IMG/VR virus record: IMGVR_UViG_3300012210_000001
Span: 1 to 58,965 of that record
Length of the DNA: 58,965 nt
Strand: one strand, 5' to 3'
DNA from: a virus
A model generated the notes under the pieces. That model made no database searches, had not been told where the DNA came from, and was given only the letters and a program-made list of their open reading frames with translations. This document shows, in pieces, positions 23,091-29,654 of this stretch. How positions within the stretch are numbered: position 1 is the first letter of the stretch; every line of letters starts with the position of its first letter. Made by a program: the position numbers and the translations under genes.

Positions 23091-23291
23091 TTAATTCTTC
23101 TTCTGGTTAGCGTAGTCCCATCCGTTTAACCATGCCCTTAAAACAGCCTCCGTTTGATTCAGATCAACATAATCCAATAAAACCAGTAACAGATGATCTT
23201 GAGCGGGCTTACGGTCTGCATTCGCAATCCGTGCCGCTGCTCCAAATATCTTTGCTTCTTGCAATACCTCGGTTTTAACTAAATGCTCCAT
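23091..23291 (-). CDS. Small helical protein
   Basis: 66 residues. The start at 23291 (MEHLVKTEV) has AAGGAG at 7 bases; longer forms lack an RBS. Helical with LLVLLDYVDLNQTEAVL and WLNGWDYANQ. It lies downstream of the variant GTAC promoter site near 23361-23401. Not a recognisable toxin, although an antitoxin-like gene is just upstream. Confidence 0.55.
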   Translation of the reverse strand: MEHLVKTEVLQEAKIFGAAARIANADRKPAQDHLLLVLLDYVDLNQTEAVLRAWLNGWDYANQKKN

Positions 23292-23360
23292 GTGCTTCTC
23301 CTTATGTTTACACCAACACCGTGTCAGTGATAATCTAATTTTAGTAGTCAATCCGGCAGA

Positions 23361-23401
23361 AATCAAGACGTACCGTACGTTTAATGGAAATTATTTATTC
23401 A
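23361..23401 (-). promoter_or_regulatory. Variant GTAC operator/promoter (site D)
   Basis: GTACCGTACGTTTA (23370-23383) and GAAATTATTTATTCA (23387-23401, 14 of 15 matches to the motif at sites A-C) are present. The half-site spacing is shorter than at A-C and the -10 (TTGATT) is weak, so promoter function is less certain. The leader also contains CAACACCGTGTCA at 23314-23326. Confidence 0.45.
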
Positions 23402-23567
23402 TTTCCTCTGGATTTAATACATCTTCTTCCGATATAAAGGTTAATTTCGCAACCGCTTGACCACGGCGCATTATAATTGTCTCCTCATGACCAAACGCTG
23501 CTTTATTAATATAGCGTGAAAAATTTTCACGCATTTGAACTGACGTAGCGATTGCTTTCTTTTTCAT
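23391..23567 (-). CDS. Phd/YefM-family antitoxin, orphan
   Basis: 58 residues. ATSVQMRENFSRYINKAAFG then EETIIMRRGQAVAKLTFISE is the Phd/YefM N-terminal domain (DNA-binding and dimerising), but the toxin-binding C-terminus is very short. A GTG at 23579 is also in frame. No RelE- or Doc-like toxin is adjacent. It may neutralise a host toxin or act as a repressor. Confidence 0.75.
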   Translation of the reverse strand: MKKKAIATSVQMRENFSRYINKAAFGHEETIIMRRGQAVAKLTFISEEDVLNPEEMNK

Positions 23568-23571
23568 AAAA

Positions 23572-24141
23572 TTACTCACTTTTTTGTTGTTTTAACCACC
23601 AATACAAACGCATCATGGCGCGGCAATCAGCCATCGCATTATGTGCATTCTCAAACTTTTCTTTAAATGCAAATTCATACGCTTCACTCAATTTTGGGTT
23701 TTTCTTTTTACCCGCATGATTCAGCGGCATTCCGCCTATCTTACTGGCCTCTTGCATTGTGCAGTAAGGCACACATCCAATTGCGCCCCTCGCCCCCGCT
23801 TTGGATAAAGCAATGTCCGTCATGAATAAATCAAATCGGATATTGTGCGCGATAATGGTATGCGCCATCTTAGAAAATTCTACTAAAGCATTCAAAGCAT
23901 AACGCGGGATAACACCACACTTTTGAGCCATCTCAGTTGTAATGCCGTGGATAGCCACCATTTCAGGCGATATCATGCATCCCGGATTATTCAGAATAAC
24001 ATTTAAATTGCCCACCTCTTGCTGATTATCCGTCATTAGAATAGCTGCTAGCTGGACAATATAGGGTTGCTCAGGATGAATAGGGGATTCGCTGAATTTG
24101 GGAATTCCGGTGGTTTCGGTATCAATAAATAAATTAAGCAT
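23572..24141 (-). CDS. DnaQ-like 3'-5' exonuclease (DEDDh)
   Basis: 189 residues. Exo I FIDTETTG (Asp7, Glu9), Exo II AHNIRFD (Asp104) and Exo III HNAMADC (His167, Asp172) make a complete DEDDh active site. It is a stand-alone proofreading-type or DNA/RNA-trimming nuclease; no polymerase is present for it to serve, so it may work with the host polymerase. RBS GAGAGGAAG. Confidence 0.92.
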   Translation of the reverse strand: MLNLFIDTETTGIPKFSESPIHPEQPYIVQLAAILMTDNQQEVGNLNVILNNPGCMISPEMVAIHGITTEMAQKCGVIPRYALNALVEFSKMAHTIIAHNIRFDLFMTDIALSKAGARGAIGCVPYCTMQEASKIGGMPLNHAGKKKNPKLSEAYEFAFKEKFENAHNAMADCRAMMRLYWWLKQQKSE

Positions 24142-24155
24142 TATTCTTCCTCTCT

Positions 24156-24184
24156 AAAAGAATAGAAACGGCCCTTACGGGCCG
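24156..24184 (-). terminator. Intrinsic terminator
   Basis: CGGCCC-TTAC-GGGCCG is a perfect 6-bp GC stem, followed on the minus strand by a T-rich tract (GTTTCTATTCTTTT). It lies just after the stop of the exported protein at 24202. Confidence 0.75.
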
Positions 24185-24201
24185 CCACTATCTAACTCAT
24201 A

Positions 24202-24501
24202 TTAAGCATTATCACAAATAGGATTTTCCGTTTCCGATTGTGTCTTTAAATACACTTTATCATTACAGACAAAGCCCGTCACAATATGATGATCAGCAGA
24301 AATGGCTCTAAATCCCGTTCTATTTTGATCAAATACGCCTTCACATCGTAATCCTTGGGTGTAAAGTATCTGTACATCATGATACTTCTGATCAGTCAGA
24401 ACTTTAACGGCATGTTTGCCTTGTGCGCTATAAATACCATTTGCGCCAAATGCTGTCAATGCACATCCCACTAATCCAATTGCTAACATTGTCTTTTTCA
24501 T
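24202..24501 (-). CDS. Secreted/periplasmic protein
   Basis: 99 residues with a signal peptide (MKKTMLAIGLVGCALTAFGA) and probable cleavage near residue 20. Three further cysteines follow in the mature part (GLRCEGVF, GFVCND, PICDNA). AAGGAG precedes the start. It likely acts in the periplasm; function unknown. A strong terminator follows. Confidence 0.7.
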   Translation of the reverse strand: MKKTMLAIGLVGCALTAFGANGIYSAQGKHAVKVLTDQKYHDVQILYTQGLRCEGVFDQNRTGFRAISADHHIVTGFVCNDKVYLKTQSETENPICDNA

Positions 24502-24548
24502 TGTCTTTCTCCTTGTTGTTTGGCGATTATCGCCGGGTTTTGTCTCAT
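24498..24548 (-). CDS. 16-codon mini-ORF 2
   Basis: It overlaps the previous mini-ORF and the next gene start, both as ATGA (MRQNPAIIAKQQGERQ). It has no RBS of its own and probably serves translation coupling rather than a protein function. Confidence 0.3.
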   Translation of the reverse strand: MRQNPAIIAKQQGERQ

Positions 24549-24595
24549 AATGAGACGTTATTATCCGTTATTTCTTTTTCCAATTCCATTTGCAT
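24545..24595 (-). CDS. 16-codon mini-ORF 1
   Basis: It has a strong AAGGAG 6 bases before its ATG and ends in ATGA with the next mini-ORF (MQMELEKEITDNNVSL). It may be a leader peptide coupling translation into the exported protein gene. Confidence 0.35.
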   Translation of the reverse strand: MQMELEKEITDNNVSL

Positions 24596-24596
24596 T

Positions 24597-24872
24597 CTAT
24601 TCTCCTTTATTCTGTTCTATAAATTCCGCAATCTTTTTCTTAACAGCCGCATTGTCGGCATTTGCTTTAATATATCTATCTAGATTTGCTTCGGAAATAA
24701 GCCTATTTACATAAGCTATCACACAGTCACATCCACTATCATAATGCAATTTCCCCGGGATATTTGCAAACCATCCGCAGGGATATTTGCAAAATGTGCA
24801 CTTATGAGATATAAATCTAAGTCCTGGTCTATCTTTTAAGATAGTCAAAATTTCTTGAGTCAATTGTTCCAT
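24597..24872 (-). CDS. Cys-rich zinc-type phage protein
   Basis: 91 residues. The ATG at 24872 (MEQLTQEILTILK) has AAGGAG. CTFCKYPCGWF and YDSGCDCVIAYV give five cysteines, a likely zinc site; the C-terminus is a charged helix. This pattern recurs in small phage proteins of unknown role. Confidence 0.65.
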   Translation of the reverse strand: MEQLTQEILTILKDRPGLRFISHKCTFCKYPCGWFANIPGKLHYDSGCDCVIAYVNRLISEANLDRYIKANADNAAVKKKIAEFIEQNKGE

Positions 24873-24894
24873 TTCAAAACTCCTTTCTATATGA

Positions 24895-25149
24895 TTAATC
24901 ATGAAATATTTTACATGCCGCAATTATTTTTTCACGCATCTCATTATCTTCTGTCCAATTATTTCCCGGAATAACTTCTATTCTTTTTCCATGCATCATC
25001 GGATCTTGTATCCTTACAATATCTTTCTCAACAAAATCTAAGAGATTGCCCGCGCTTTCGGGAGTGTCAGAAATTTCTTTGGTTGGATAAACCTGCTTTA
25101 TAAATTCTAAAGCTCTTTTTCTGTCGCATGTAGCAAAATATATACTCAT
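24895..25149 (-). CDS. Hypothetical protein
   Basis: 84 residues of mixed alpha/beta character with GGAG upstream. No motif is recognised. Part of the operon running down from 25809. Confidence 0.55.
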   Translation of the reverse strand: MSIYFATCDRKRALEFIKQVYPTKEISDTPESAGNLLDFVEKDIVRIQDPMMHGKRIEVIPGNNWTEDNEMREKIIAACKIFHD

Positions 25150-25164
25150 AATTTTCTCCTTTAA

Positions 25165-25350
25165 TTATTGAAGTCCGCCATCAATCAGTTTAAGCGGCTT
25201 TGCAATCTTTAATCCTCGATGAGAGGCACCCATAAAATCTAGCCAACTATTCGCATCAATAGTCTTGTTAGTGCGAAAAAGATATTGGGCATAGGCTTCT
25301 GTGCGCTCGGCATCAGGGATTTGTTCGCGTATTTTTTGTAGGGATTTCAT
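25165..25350 (-). CDS. Small basic protein
   Basis: 61 residues, basic, ending LKLIDGGLQ. The start overlaps the upstream stop by ATGA. No recognised family. Confidence 0.55.
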   Translation of the reverse strand: MKSLQKIREQIPDAERTEAYAQYLFRTNKTIDANSWLDFMGASHRGLKIAKPLKLIDGGLQ

Positions 25351-25580
25351 TTAACTGCTCCCATTTTTCTCAATTCTTCTTGTTTCTTTAAGCTATTCAT
25401 TACTTGTTGTAATGCCCAATCAAGCTTAATGTCTGGCATACTATTTACTATCTCCACAATTGGTTTATCTAAGTCGTCAGGCGAATACATGCGTGCAAAC
25501 ATGATTTGCCAATTTTTGGGTAATTGAGCAAGCCCATTCTTTAATTCTTGTCGAGCAAATTCGCTTAGTTTATTGTTCAT
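25347..25580 (-). CDS. Small helical protein
   Basis: 77 residues, helical (ARQELKNGLAQLPKNWQIMF). ATGA-coupled to the gene at 25165 and one base from its upstream neighbour. No recognised family. Confidence 0.55.
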   Translation of the reverse strand: MNNKLSEFARQELKNGLAQLPKNWQIMFARMYSPDDLDKPIVEIVNSMPDIKLDWALQQVMNSLKKQEELRKMGAVK

Positions 25581-25581
25581 T

Positions 25582-25809
25582 TCAAATCTCCTGTATCCAT
25601 TTTTTATTTATTTTAACATTCATGTCCATGTCTTCCGCATGATTAATCGCTTCCTGTTTGCTATTGAAAAACAATTTATGACTAATTTGAACCGGCAGCC
25701 CATTGCTTGCAGCCCAAATATAAGATTTATGACCTTCCATATTAGATACTAAATATAAATTTACTATATAACCTCTAAATTCAGATTTTGCATATACCTT
25801 TCTATTCAT
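25582..25809 (-). CDS. Hypothetical protein under GTAC promoter A
   Basis: 75 residues, beta-rich N-terminal half, Lys/Asn rich, with AAGGAG upstream. It is the first gene downstream of promoter A (25856-25909), whose 45-nt leader contains the inverted repeat ACAGC/GCTGT. Function unknown. Confidence 0.6.
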   Translation of the reverse strand: MNRKVYAKSEFRGYIVNLYLVSNMEGHKSYIWAASNGLPVQISHKLFFNSKQEAINHAEDMDMNVKINKKWIQEI

Positions 25810-25855
25810 TCCAAATCTCCTTATTGTTAAACAGCGTCATTGCTGTATGTTTGTA

Positions 25856-25909
25856 AGTTTAGTACTTAATGTACTTTTAGTCAAGCAGGTTAGAGAAATT
25901 ATTTATGCA
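25856..25909 (-). promoter_or_regulatory. GTAC-repeat promoter A
   Basis: Minus strand: -35 TTGACT (25879-25884), 17-bp spacer, -10 TAAACT (25856-25861). On the plus strand the spacer holds two adjacent 9-bp units, GTACTTAAT and GTACTTTTA. Ten bases upstream of the -35 is the 15-bp motif TGCATAAATAATTTC (25895-25909). Confidence 0.75.
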
Positions 25910-26071
25910 TTAAGCAGCTTGACCGTCCGTTAAATATGCTATCACTTGATCAAAGGAACATCCGGCATAATCTTGCATAAACTGAATCATATATTCAGTG
26001 GAACGGTCTTCCTCATCGCATATCTCCTGAGCTTCTCTTAATAAAGCTAATTTTGCTTTGCTAATTTTCAT
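25910..26071 (-). CDS. Small acidic protein
   Basis: 53 residues (MKISKAKLALLREAQEICDE... ending LTDGQAA). Its start forms ATGA with the stop of the 26068 gene. Its stop abuts the 15-bp regulatory motif of promoter A. No family is recognised. Confidence 0.6.
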   Translation of the reverse strand: MKISKAKLALLREAQEICDEEDRSTEYMIQFMQDYAGCSFDQVIAYLTDGQAA

Positions 26072-26436
26072 AAATCCCATGATTTTGCAAAAATCTTAAA
26101 TTCTTCAAGCAATCCCTCAAAGATCATTTTATTTTCATCTTCATCGAATGCTTTAATATGAAGAGTCTTTTCGTCATGGCTTAATCTTATCTCATAACGA
26201 TATGAAAGATCGCCATGCTGACCATTGCTTATATATACACCCCCTGCTCCCTGTTTATTTGCAGCAACAAAAGCTGCCGCAAAGTCATCTATTTCAAATC
26301 GGGGTAGCTCCCAGGCGAATCGAAGAGATTTTTCAATAAATATGGCGGCTCCTGACGGATATCCATCATGATGCTTATATATATGATTTGATCGCTCGCC
26401 GATTTCAATAAAAGTATATAATGCGCGTGTACTCAT
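26068..26436 (-). CDS. Conserved phage protein (MSTRALYTF type)
   Basis: 122 residues beginning MSTRALYTFIEIGE with IYKHHDGYPSGAA, FEIDDFAAAFVAANK and HGDLSYRYEI, a pattern I recognise from a widespread small phage family of unknown function. It is the first gene downstream of GTAC promoter B; RBS GGGAGAA. Confidence 0.7.
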   Translation of the reverse strand: MSTRALYTFIEIGERSNHIYKHHDGYPSGAAIFIEKSLRFAWELPRFEIDDFAAAFVAANKQGAGGVYISNGQHGDLSYRYEIRLSHDEKTLHIKAFDEDENKMIFEGLLEEFKIFAKSWDL

Positions 26437-26490
26437 TGCTTATTTCTCCCTATCTTTGAGATCAACACCATGTCAATCTCTATATTTATA

Positions 26491-26554
26491 ATTGTAGTAC
26501 GTATTGTACGTTATAGCAAGTGAAATAATGATAATAATAGAAATTATTTATGCA
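26491..26554 (-). promoter_or_regulatory. GTAC-repeat promoter B
   Basis: Minus strand: TTGCTA (26514-26519), 17-bp spacer, TACAAT (26491-26496). The spacer is exactly two 9-bp units, GTACGTATT and GTACGTTAT. TGCATAAATAATTTC lies 20 bp upstream (26540-26554) and supplies the last codons of the preceding gene. CAACACCATGTCA (26463-26475) lies in the leader, matching site D in 12 of 13 positions. Confidence 0.8.
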
Positions 26555-26778
26555 TTAATTCCTAGATTTTTATTTATTTCCTCCGAAACAGGGAATAAAC
26601 TTAAAAAATTATCAAATTCAGCCGTTGGTTCGCCGTATGCAAGCTTTCTATCGTTCTGTTTTTCAAATGCATTCATAGCGCATCTTATCCATGTCATATA
26701 TTCAACATTAGTAATTCTTGAAACTTGGGTTTCAGATAAGCCCGTTTTGTCAAGAAACATTTTATAGCGTGGGTTCAT
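26548..26778 (-). CDS. Small protein, possible HTH
   Basis: 76 residues. FLDKTGLSETQVSRITNVEYM could form a helix-turn-helix, so it is a candidate regulator, although similar sequences occur in non-regulatory phage proteins. Its stop codon lies in the regulatory motif of promoter B. Confidence 0.5.
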   Translation of the reverse strand: MNPRYKMFLDKTGLSETQVSRITNVEYMTWIRCAMNAFEKQNDRKLAYGEPTAEFDNFLSLFPVSEEINKNLGINA

Positions 26779-27003
26779 TCAAATCTCCTTAATCCAGCTA
26801 ATTGCGGAATGTCCAGCTAATTTTATGGCACATGCTATATACTCGTCAGATTCCGCCTCAGCATGATTTGCAGGATTATGACAATCATAAACATTAATCT
26901 CTTGAGCTGTATAGTAATCTATATGCTTCGCAAAAAATTCTTCGACTTTTTCTTTTGTTGCAAAGGTTATTTGACCGTGTTTTGTAAATGTTGCAATATA
27001 CAT
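26779..27003 (-). CDS. Hypothetical protein under GTAC promoter C
   Basis: 74 residues starting MYIATFTKHGQITFATKE at 27003 with AAGGAG; the upstream frame is leader. It is the first gene of the left-directed arm after promoter C and abuts the 26548 gene. No motif. Confidence 0.6.
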   Translation of the reverse strand: MYIATFTKHGQITFATKEKVEEFFAKHIDYYTAQEINVYDCHNPANHAEAESDEYIACAIKLAGHSAISWIKEI

Positions 27004-27053
27004 CTTAAATCTCCTTATTTTGCTTTGACTCAATGTCATCGCTTATGTTTATA

Positions 27054-27117
27054 ACTATAGTACGTTATGTACGTTAATGCAAGCAATAATTCTAGATTAG
27101 GAGAAATTATTTATGCA
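27054..27117 (-). promoter_or_regulatory. GTAC-repeat promoter C
   Basis: Minus strand: TTGCAT (27077-27082), 17-bp spacer, TATAGT (27054-27059). The two 9-bp units GTACGTTAT and GTACGTTAA fill 27060-27077. TGCATAAATAATTTC (27103-27117) lies 20 bp upstream of the -35. The leader contains TGAC-N5-GTCA. Divergent from the plus-strand promoter at 27128. Confidence 0.8.
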
Positions 27118-27127
27118 AATAAAATGC

Positions 27128-27156
27128 TTGACAAAGAGTATAATATGCTTTATAGT
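27128..27156 (+). promoter_or_regulatory. Promoter TTGACA-17-TATAGT
   Basis: Perfect -35 at 27128-27133 and -10 at 27151-27156. It would drive the HTH gene at 27238 with a leader of about 75 nt, and is only 10 bp from the upstream motif of promoter C. Confidence 0.75.
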
Positions 27157-27237
27157 GATCTTGACTGCGAAATCTCAACAACTATTAATAATATTTAACA
27201 ATAGAGATCGGCAGTCAAATGTTAGTGCGATAATTAT

Positions 27238-27822
27238 ATGTCAAAAAATCATGGTCGGCCAACTGATTGTAATACAGAATCAATTCAGAAAATTGCGCAA
27301 GATATCAGAAATGGTCTTCCGCGTGAGTCTGCCGCACGCATCAATGGCATTTCAAAAAAGACTTTTTACAATTGGATTGATAAAGGTCGCTTAGATATTG
27401 AACCATATGTACGATTTTTATACGCAATTGAAGTTGCCGAGCATGAACTTGAGCAAGAATTAGTCACTGCATGGATTTCTTGCTCTACAGACAAAGTATA
27501 TATATTAGATGGTAAAGAAGTCGTTAGAAAAGGCGATTGGAAAGCAGCAGAAACATTTCTCAAGAGACGTAAGCCCAAAGATTATTCTGAGCAAACTTTT
27601 ATTAATCTAAAATTAGAGAATGAAGCATACCTTTCCGAACTGGAAAAATTAGCAAAATTATCAGAAGAAATTATCGTGCAGATGTCGGCTGGCAAAGTGA
27701 GCGCGGAAGTGGCTGCTACTGTTTTGAAAGCGCTGGAAGAGCGTAGGCATGTCATCCAGACAGTTGATCAAGCGGAAGATATAGAAGAAATTCAGAACAA
27801 ACTAAAGGGTTTAGGGCATTGA
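27238..27822 (+). CDS. HTH protein, putative terminase small subunit
   Basis: 194 residues. An N-terminal HTH (RESAARINGISKKTFYNWID) followed by FLYAIEVAEHELEQELVTAW, then GDWKAAETFLKRRKPKDYSE, the layout common to TerS-like phage HTH proteins. A long C-terminal helical region could oligomerise. It is about 14 kb from the large terminase, so a transcription-factor role is the main alternative. The start ATG lacks a strong RBS. Confidence 0.65.
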   Translation: MSKNHGRPTDCNTESIQKIAQDIRNGLPRESAARINGISKKTFYNWIDKGRLDIEPYVRFLYAIEVAEHELEQELVTAWISCSTDKVYILDGKEVVRKGDWKAAETFLKRRKPKDYSEQTFINLKLENEAYLSELEKLAKLSEEIIVQMSAGKVSAEVAATVLKALEERRHVIQTVDQAEDIEEIQNKLKGLGH

Positions 27823-27847
27823 AAAATCTTATTGAATAGTATATAAT
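27819..27847 (+). promoter_or_regulatory. Promoter TTGAAA-17-TATAAT
   Basis: The -35 spans the stop of the preceding gene; TATAAT at 27842-27847 ends 6 nt before the ATG at 27854. No RBS is present, so a leaderless mRNA is predicted. Confidence 0.7.
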
Positions 27848-27853
27848 ATTTAT

Positions 27854-28171
27854 ATGTCATCACTTCATAAAAATTTATTCTCTGTTCGCAATCAATTGTT
27901 ACAGCATAAGCGTGACAAGAAAAAACATCCCAAGATTACTGCATTACAATATCTATCGACTGACTGGGCTGAACCATTTGCCCAGTGGCTATTTCGTAAT
28001 CAATCGTCAGTAAGTAATGAGAGTGCAATGCAATATATGTCGGCATTCAAAAGTGGTGATTTACGTGTTCTACCGCTTGTAGATGCGGATGATAGCGAAG
28101 GTCATATGCAAAAAGTTGCAGAGCAATTAGAAATAGCTGATAAGTTACGGCTTAAGAAGATAGGGGTTTAA
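27854..28171 (+). CDS. Hypothetical protein, probably leaderless
   Basis: A 105-residue basic helical protein (LLQHKRDKKKHPKITALQYL). It has its own promoter overlapping the upstream gene end and no Shine-Dalgarno. Its position after the TerS-like gene could point to packaging or regulation; no motif is recognised. Confidence 0.6.
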   Translation: MSSLHKNLFSVRNQLLQHKRDKKKHPKITALQYLSTDWAEPFAQWLFRNQSSVSNESAMQYMSAFKSGDLRVLPLVDADDSEGHMQKVAEQLEIADKLRLKKIGV

Positions 28172-28175
28172 GCTG

Positions 28176-28568
28176 TCAAGTAATGCTTTTATCTTTCTTT
28201 AGTTGATAGCGATATTGTAAATATTTTAGACAACACTGTCTGCATCTATATTGCGCATAGCCAAAGCGATCCGTTGCCCCCGTTTTGTATACATCTTCAG
28301 TATATCCATGCTTTTTGCAGTTAGAATGAGGATGAAGACTTTCTTTAAATTCTTTGCGGCGCGCCTCTCTTCTCTGTTTTATAACGGTTTTCTGATATAG
28401 AATGGCCTTCCTGGATATTTCTTCTTTATTGTCACTATAATATTTATTATTATAATTTTTATAACATGCTTTACATCTATACCATTTATATTGTATTTTA
28501 ATGACATCTTCAGTGTATCCATGCACTCTGCATTTTGAAGAGGATACTTTATTATTGACATTATTCAT
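28176..28568 (-). CDS. Tandem CxxHG zinc-finger protein
   Basis: 130 residues starting MNNVNNKVSSSK at 28568 (leaderless geometry; a longer in-frame form starts at 28604). It contains two units: CRVHGYTEDV with YRCKACYKNY, and CKKHGYTEDV with YRCRQCCLKY. Each has a CxxH plus CxxC metal site, joined by a basic helix. The pattern recalls HNH-associated zinc fingers but I see no HNH catalytic motif. A related copy is at 40531. Confidence 0.7.
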   Translation of the reverse strand: MNNVNNKVSSSKCRVHGYTEDVIKIQYKWYRCKACYKNYNNKYYSDNKEEISRKAILYQKTVIKQRREARRKEFKESLHPHSNCKKHGYTEDVYKTGATDRFGYAQYRCRQCCLKYLQYRYQLKKDKSIT

Positions 28569-28575
28569 ACTATAT

Positions 28576-28604
28576 AATATAGCACAATAAGTTATATATG
28601 ACAA
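28576..28604 (-). promoter_or_regulatory. Promoter TTGTCA-17-TATATT
   Basis: Minus strand: -35 at 28599-28604 and -10 at 28576-28581, with 7 nt to the ATG at 28568. Leaderless class. Confidence 0.6.
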
Positions 28605-28639
28605 TAACTGCTATATACATAATAAAGTTAAAATAACTC

Positions 28640-28668
28640 TTGGCCAAATGCCCGATCAGTGATATAAT
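28640..28668 (+). promoter_or_regulatory. Promoter TTGGCC-17-TATAAT
   Basis: -35 at 28640-28645 and -10 at 28663-28668 on the plus strand. The only thing downstream before the convergent gene is the short structured sequence at 28675-28765. Confidence 0.6.
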
Positions 28669-28674
28669 TAAAGA

Positions 28675-28765
28675 GAGTATAGACTGATTTAGGCAGGAAT
28701 GCTCTCCCTACTTCACGTTTCTTCCCTCAAGATGCGGAAACACCTGGAGGGAAATTTTATAATTC
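28675..28765 (+). ncRNA. Candidate small RNA
   Basis: A transcript of about 90 nt is predicted from the promoter at 28640. It has a GAGAG/CTCTC stem, an unpaired stretch, then TTCCCTC-loop-GAGGGAA (28722-28753) followed by a T-rich tail (ATTTTATAATTCTTT), terminator-like. No ORF with an RBS is present. The 3' end converges on the minus gene ending at 28903. Confidence 0.5.
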
Positions 28766-28902
28766 TTTAATTTATCTTATCCGTATTTTCTGTTTCATCA
28801 ACTTCTATCTACATAATCCCACATTTCTATACACATCCCAGAATAATATATAGGAACTTGATATTTTCTATATATATTGCCCGGCGGATAATATTAATAA
28901 TT
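28766..28902. other. AT-rich intergenic, no feature seen
   Basis: Between the candidate sRNA and the convergent gene end I see only AT-rich sequence with no ORF, strong hairpin or repeat. Confidence 0.4.
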
Positions 28903-29247
28903 TCAGTTGAAACCATTGATAATCAATAAGTTATCCCTGGCGGAGACTATATCATCTCTATTTCTGATCATATCTTCTAATTTATGGGAAAAGCTTGTGG
29001 CAAACCAACATCCCATCGGGTCATTATTCTCACTAATTAAGAATTCAGTATTGAAATAATCGTCCTTGCTAACTTTCAGCTTTTTGCGATATTCAAAATG
29101 CAATTTACCAAGCGCTTCTTTAAGACTGTCTGACGTTAGTCTGGTTATTGTACCTTGTAGTTTTGTCCAATACTTATCGCCTTTCCCATGCGGCAGCATC
29201 TTTGAAGACCAAATTAGCAGGACAGTGAATTTATATTCATTACTCAT
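28903..29247 (-). CDS. Hypothetical protein
   Basis: 114 residues starting MSNEYKFTVLLIW at 29247, where the ATG overlaps the upstream stop (ATGA). Alpha/beta, with no known motif. Last gene of the minus chain running from 33398. Confidence 0.55.
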   Translation of the reverse strand: MSNEYKFTVLLIWSSKMLPHGKGDKYWTKLQGTITRLTSDSLKEALGKLHFEYRKKLKVSKDDYFNTEFLISENNDPMGCWFATSFSHKLEDMIRNRDDIVSARDNLLIINGFN

Positions 29248-29570
29248 GGCTTTGCTTTCTTCCATTCATGTTTAACCCTCGTTAGCTCTAGGCCATGGTC
29301 ATCAGGATGCTTTTCAAAACAATCTGGACAGCAGATAAAGAAAATGTCAGATCTATATCGTTGTTCTATTATATTCCATTTATAAAGCTCTTCACTAAAG
29401 GATTGTTTGCAATAATGACAATAACCATTTCTTATTTTATCTTCTTTCAATTTGCTAATTCTTGCAATTTCTAATTGTCCATATTTGTCCATATATTTAT
29501 CAATTGAAAAGATAACTGGATTAGCTCTAACATATTCTTCAGGCGTTGGCAAATCATCAGGTTGAATCAT
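29244..29570 (-). CDS. Zinc-type Cys protein
   Basis: 108 residues with CHYC near residue 51 and CCPDCFEKH near 80, a CxxC-CxxC zinc ribbon, and a basic helical end. Preceded by GGTGAG. Function unknown. Confidence 0.6.
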   Translation of the reverse strand: MIQPDDLPTPEEYVRANPVIFSIDKYMDKYGQLEIARISKLKEDKIRNGYCHYCKQSFSEELYKWNIIEQRYRSDIFFICCPDCFEKHPDDHGLELTRVKHEWKKAKP

Positions 29571-29646
29571 TTCTCACCACTCCATCCACACCAGCATTTA
29601 TTATTCGGCTTTGTTTGCCTTCTTTCTTGCACTCTTGGCAAATCAT
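29557..29646 (-). CDS. 29-residue Cys protein
   Basis: A short ORF, MICQECKKEGKQSRIINAG onward, with one CxxC knuckle. It may dimerise around a metal or be chance. A weak GGGA lies upstream; it overlaps the next gene by 14 bases. Confidence 0.3.
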   Translation of the reverse strand: MICQECKKEGKQSRIINAGVDGVVRNDST

Positions 29647-29654
29647 GGTCCCAT

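Noticed and set aside
23091-23567. Toxin-antitoxin pair
   Set aside because: The gene next to the Phd-like protein is a helical peptide with no RelE, Doc or other toxin signature, and a promoter separates the two.
27113-27394. Plus-strand ORF over the 27128 promoter
   Set aside because: It overlaps the promoter and the HTH gene in another frame, with no family signal; the 27238 frame has clear HTH and helical composition.
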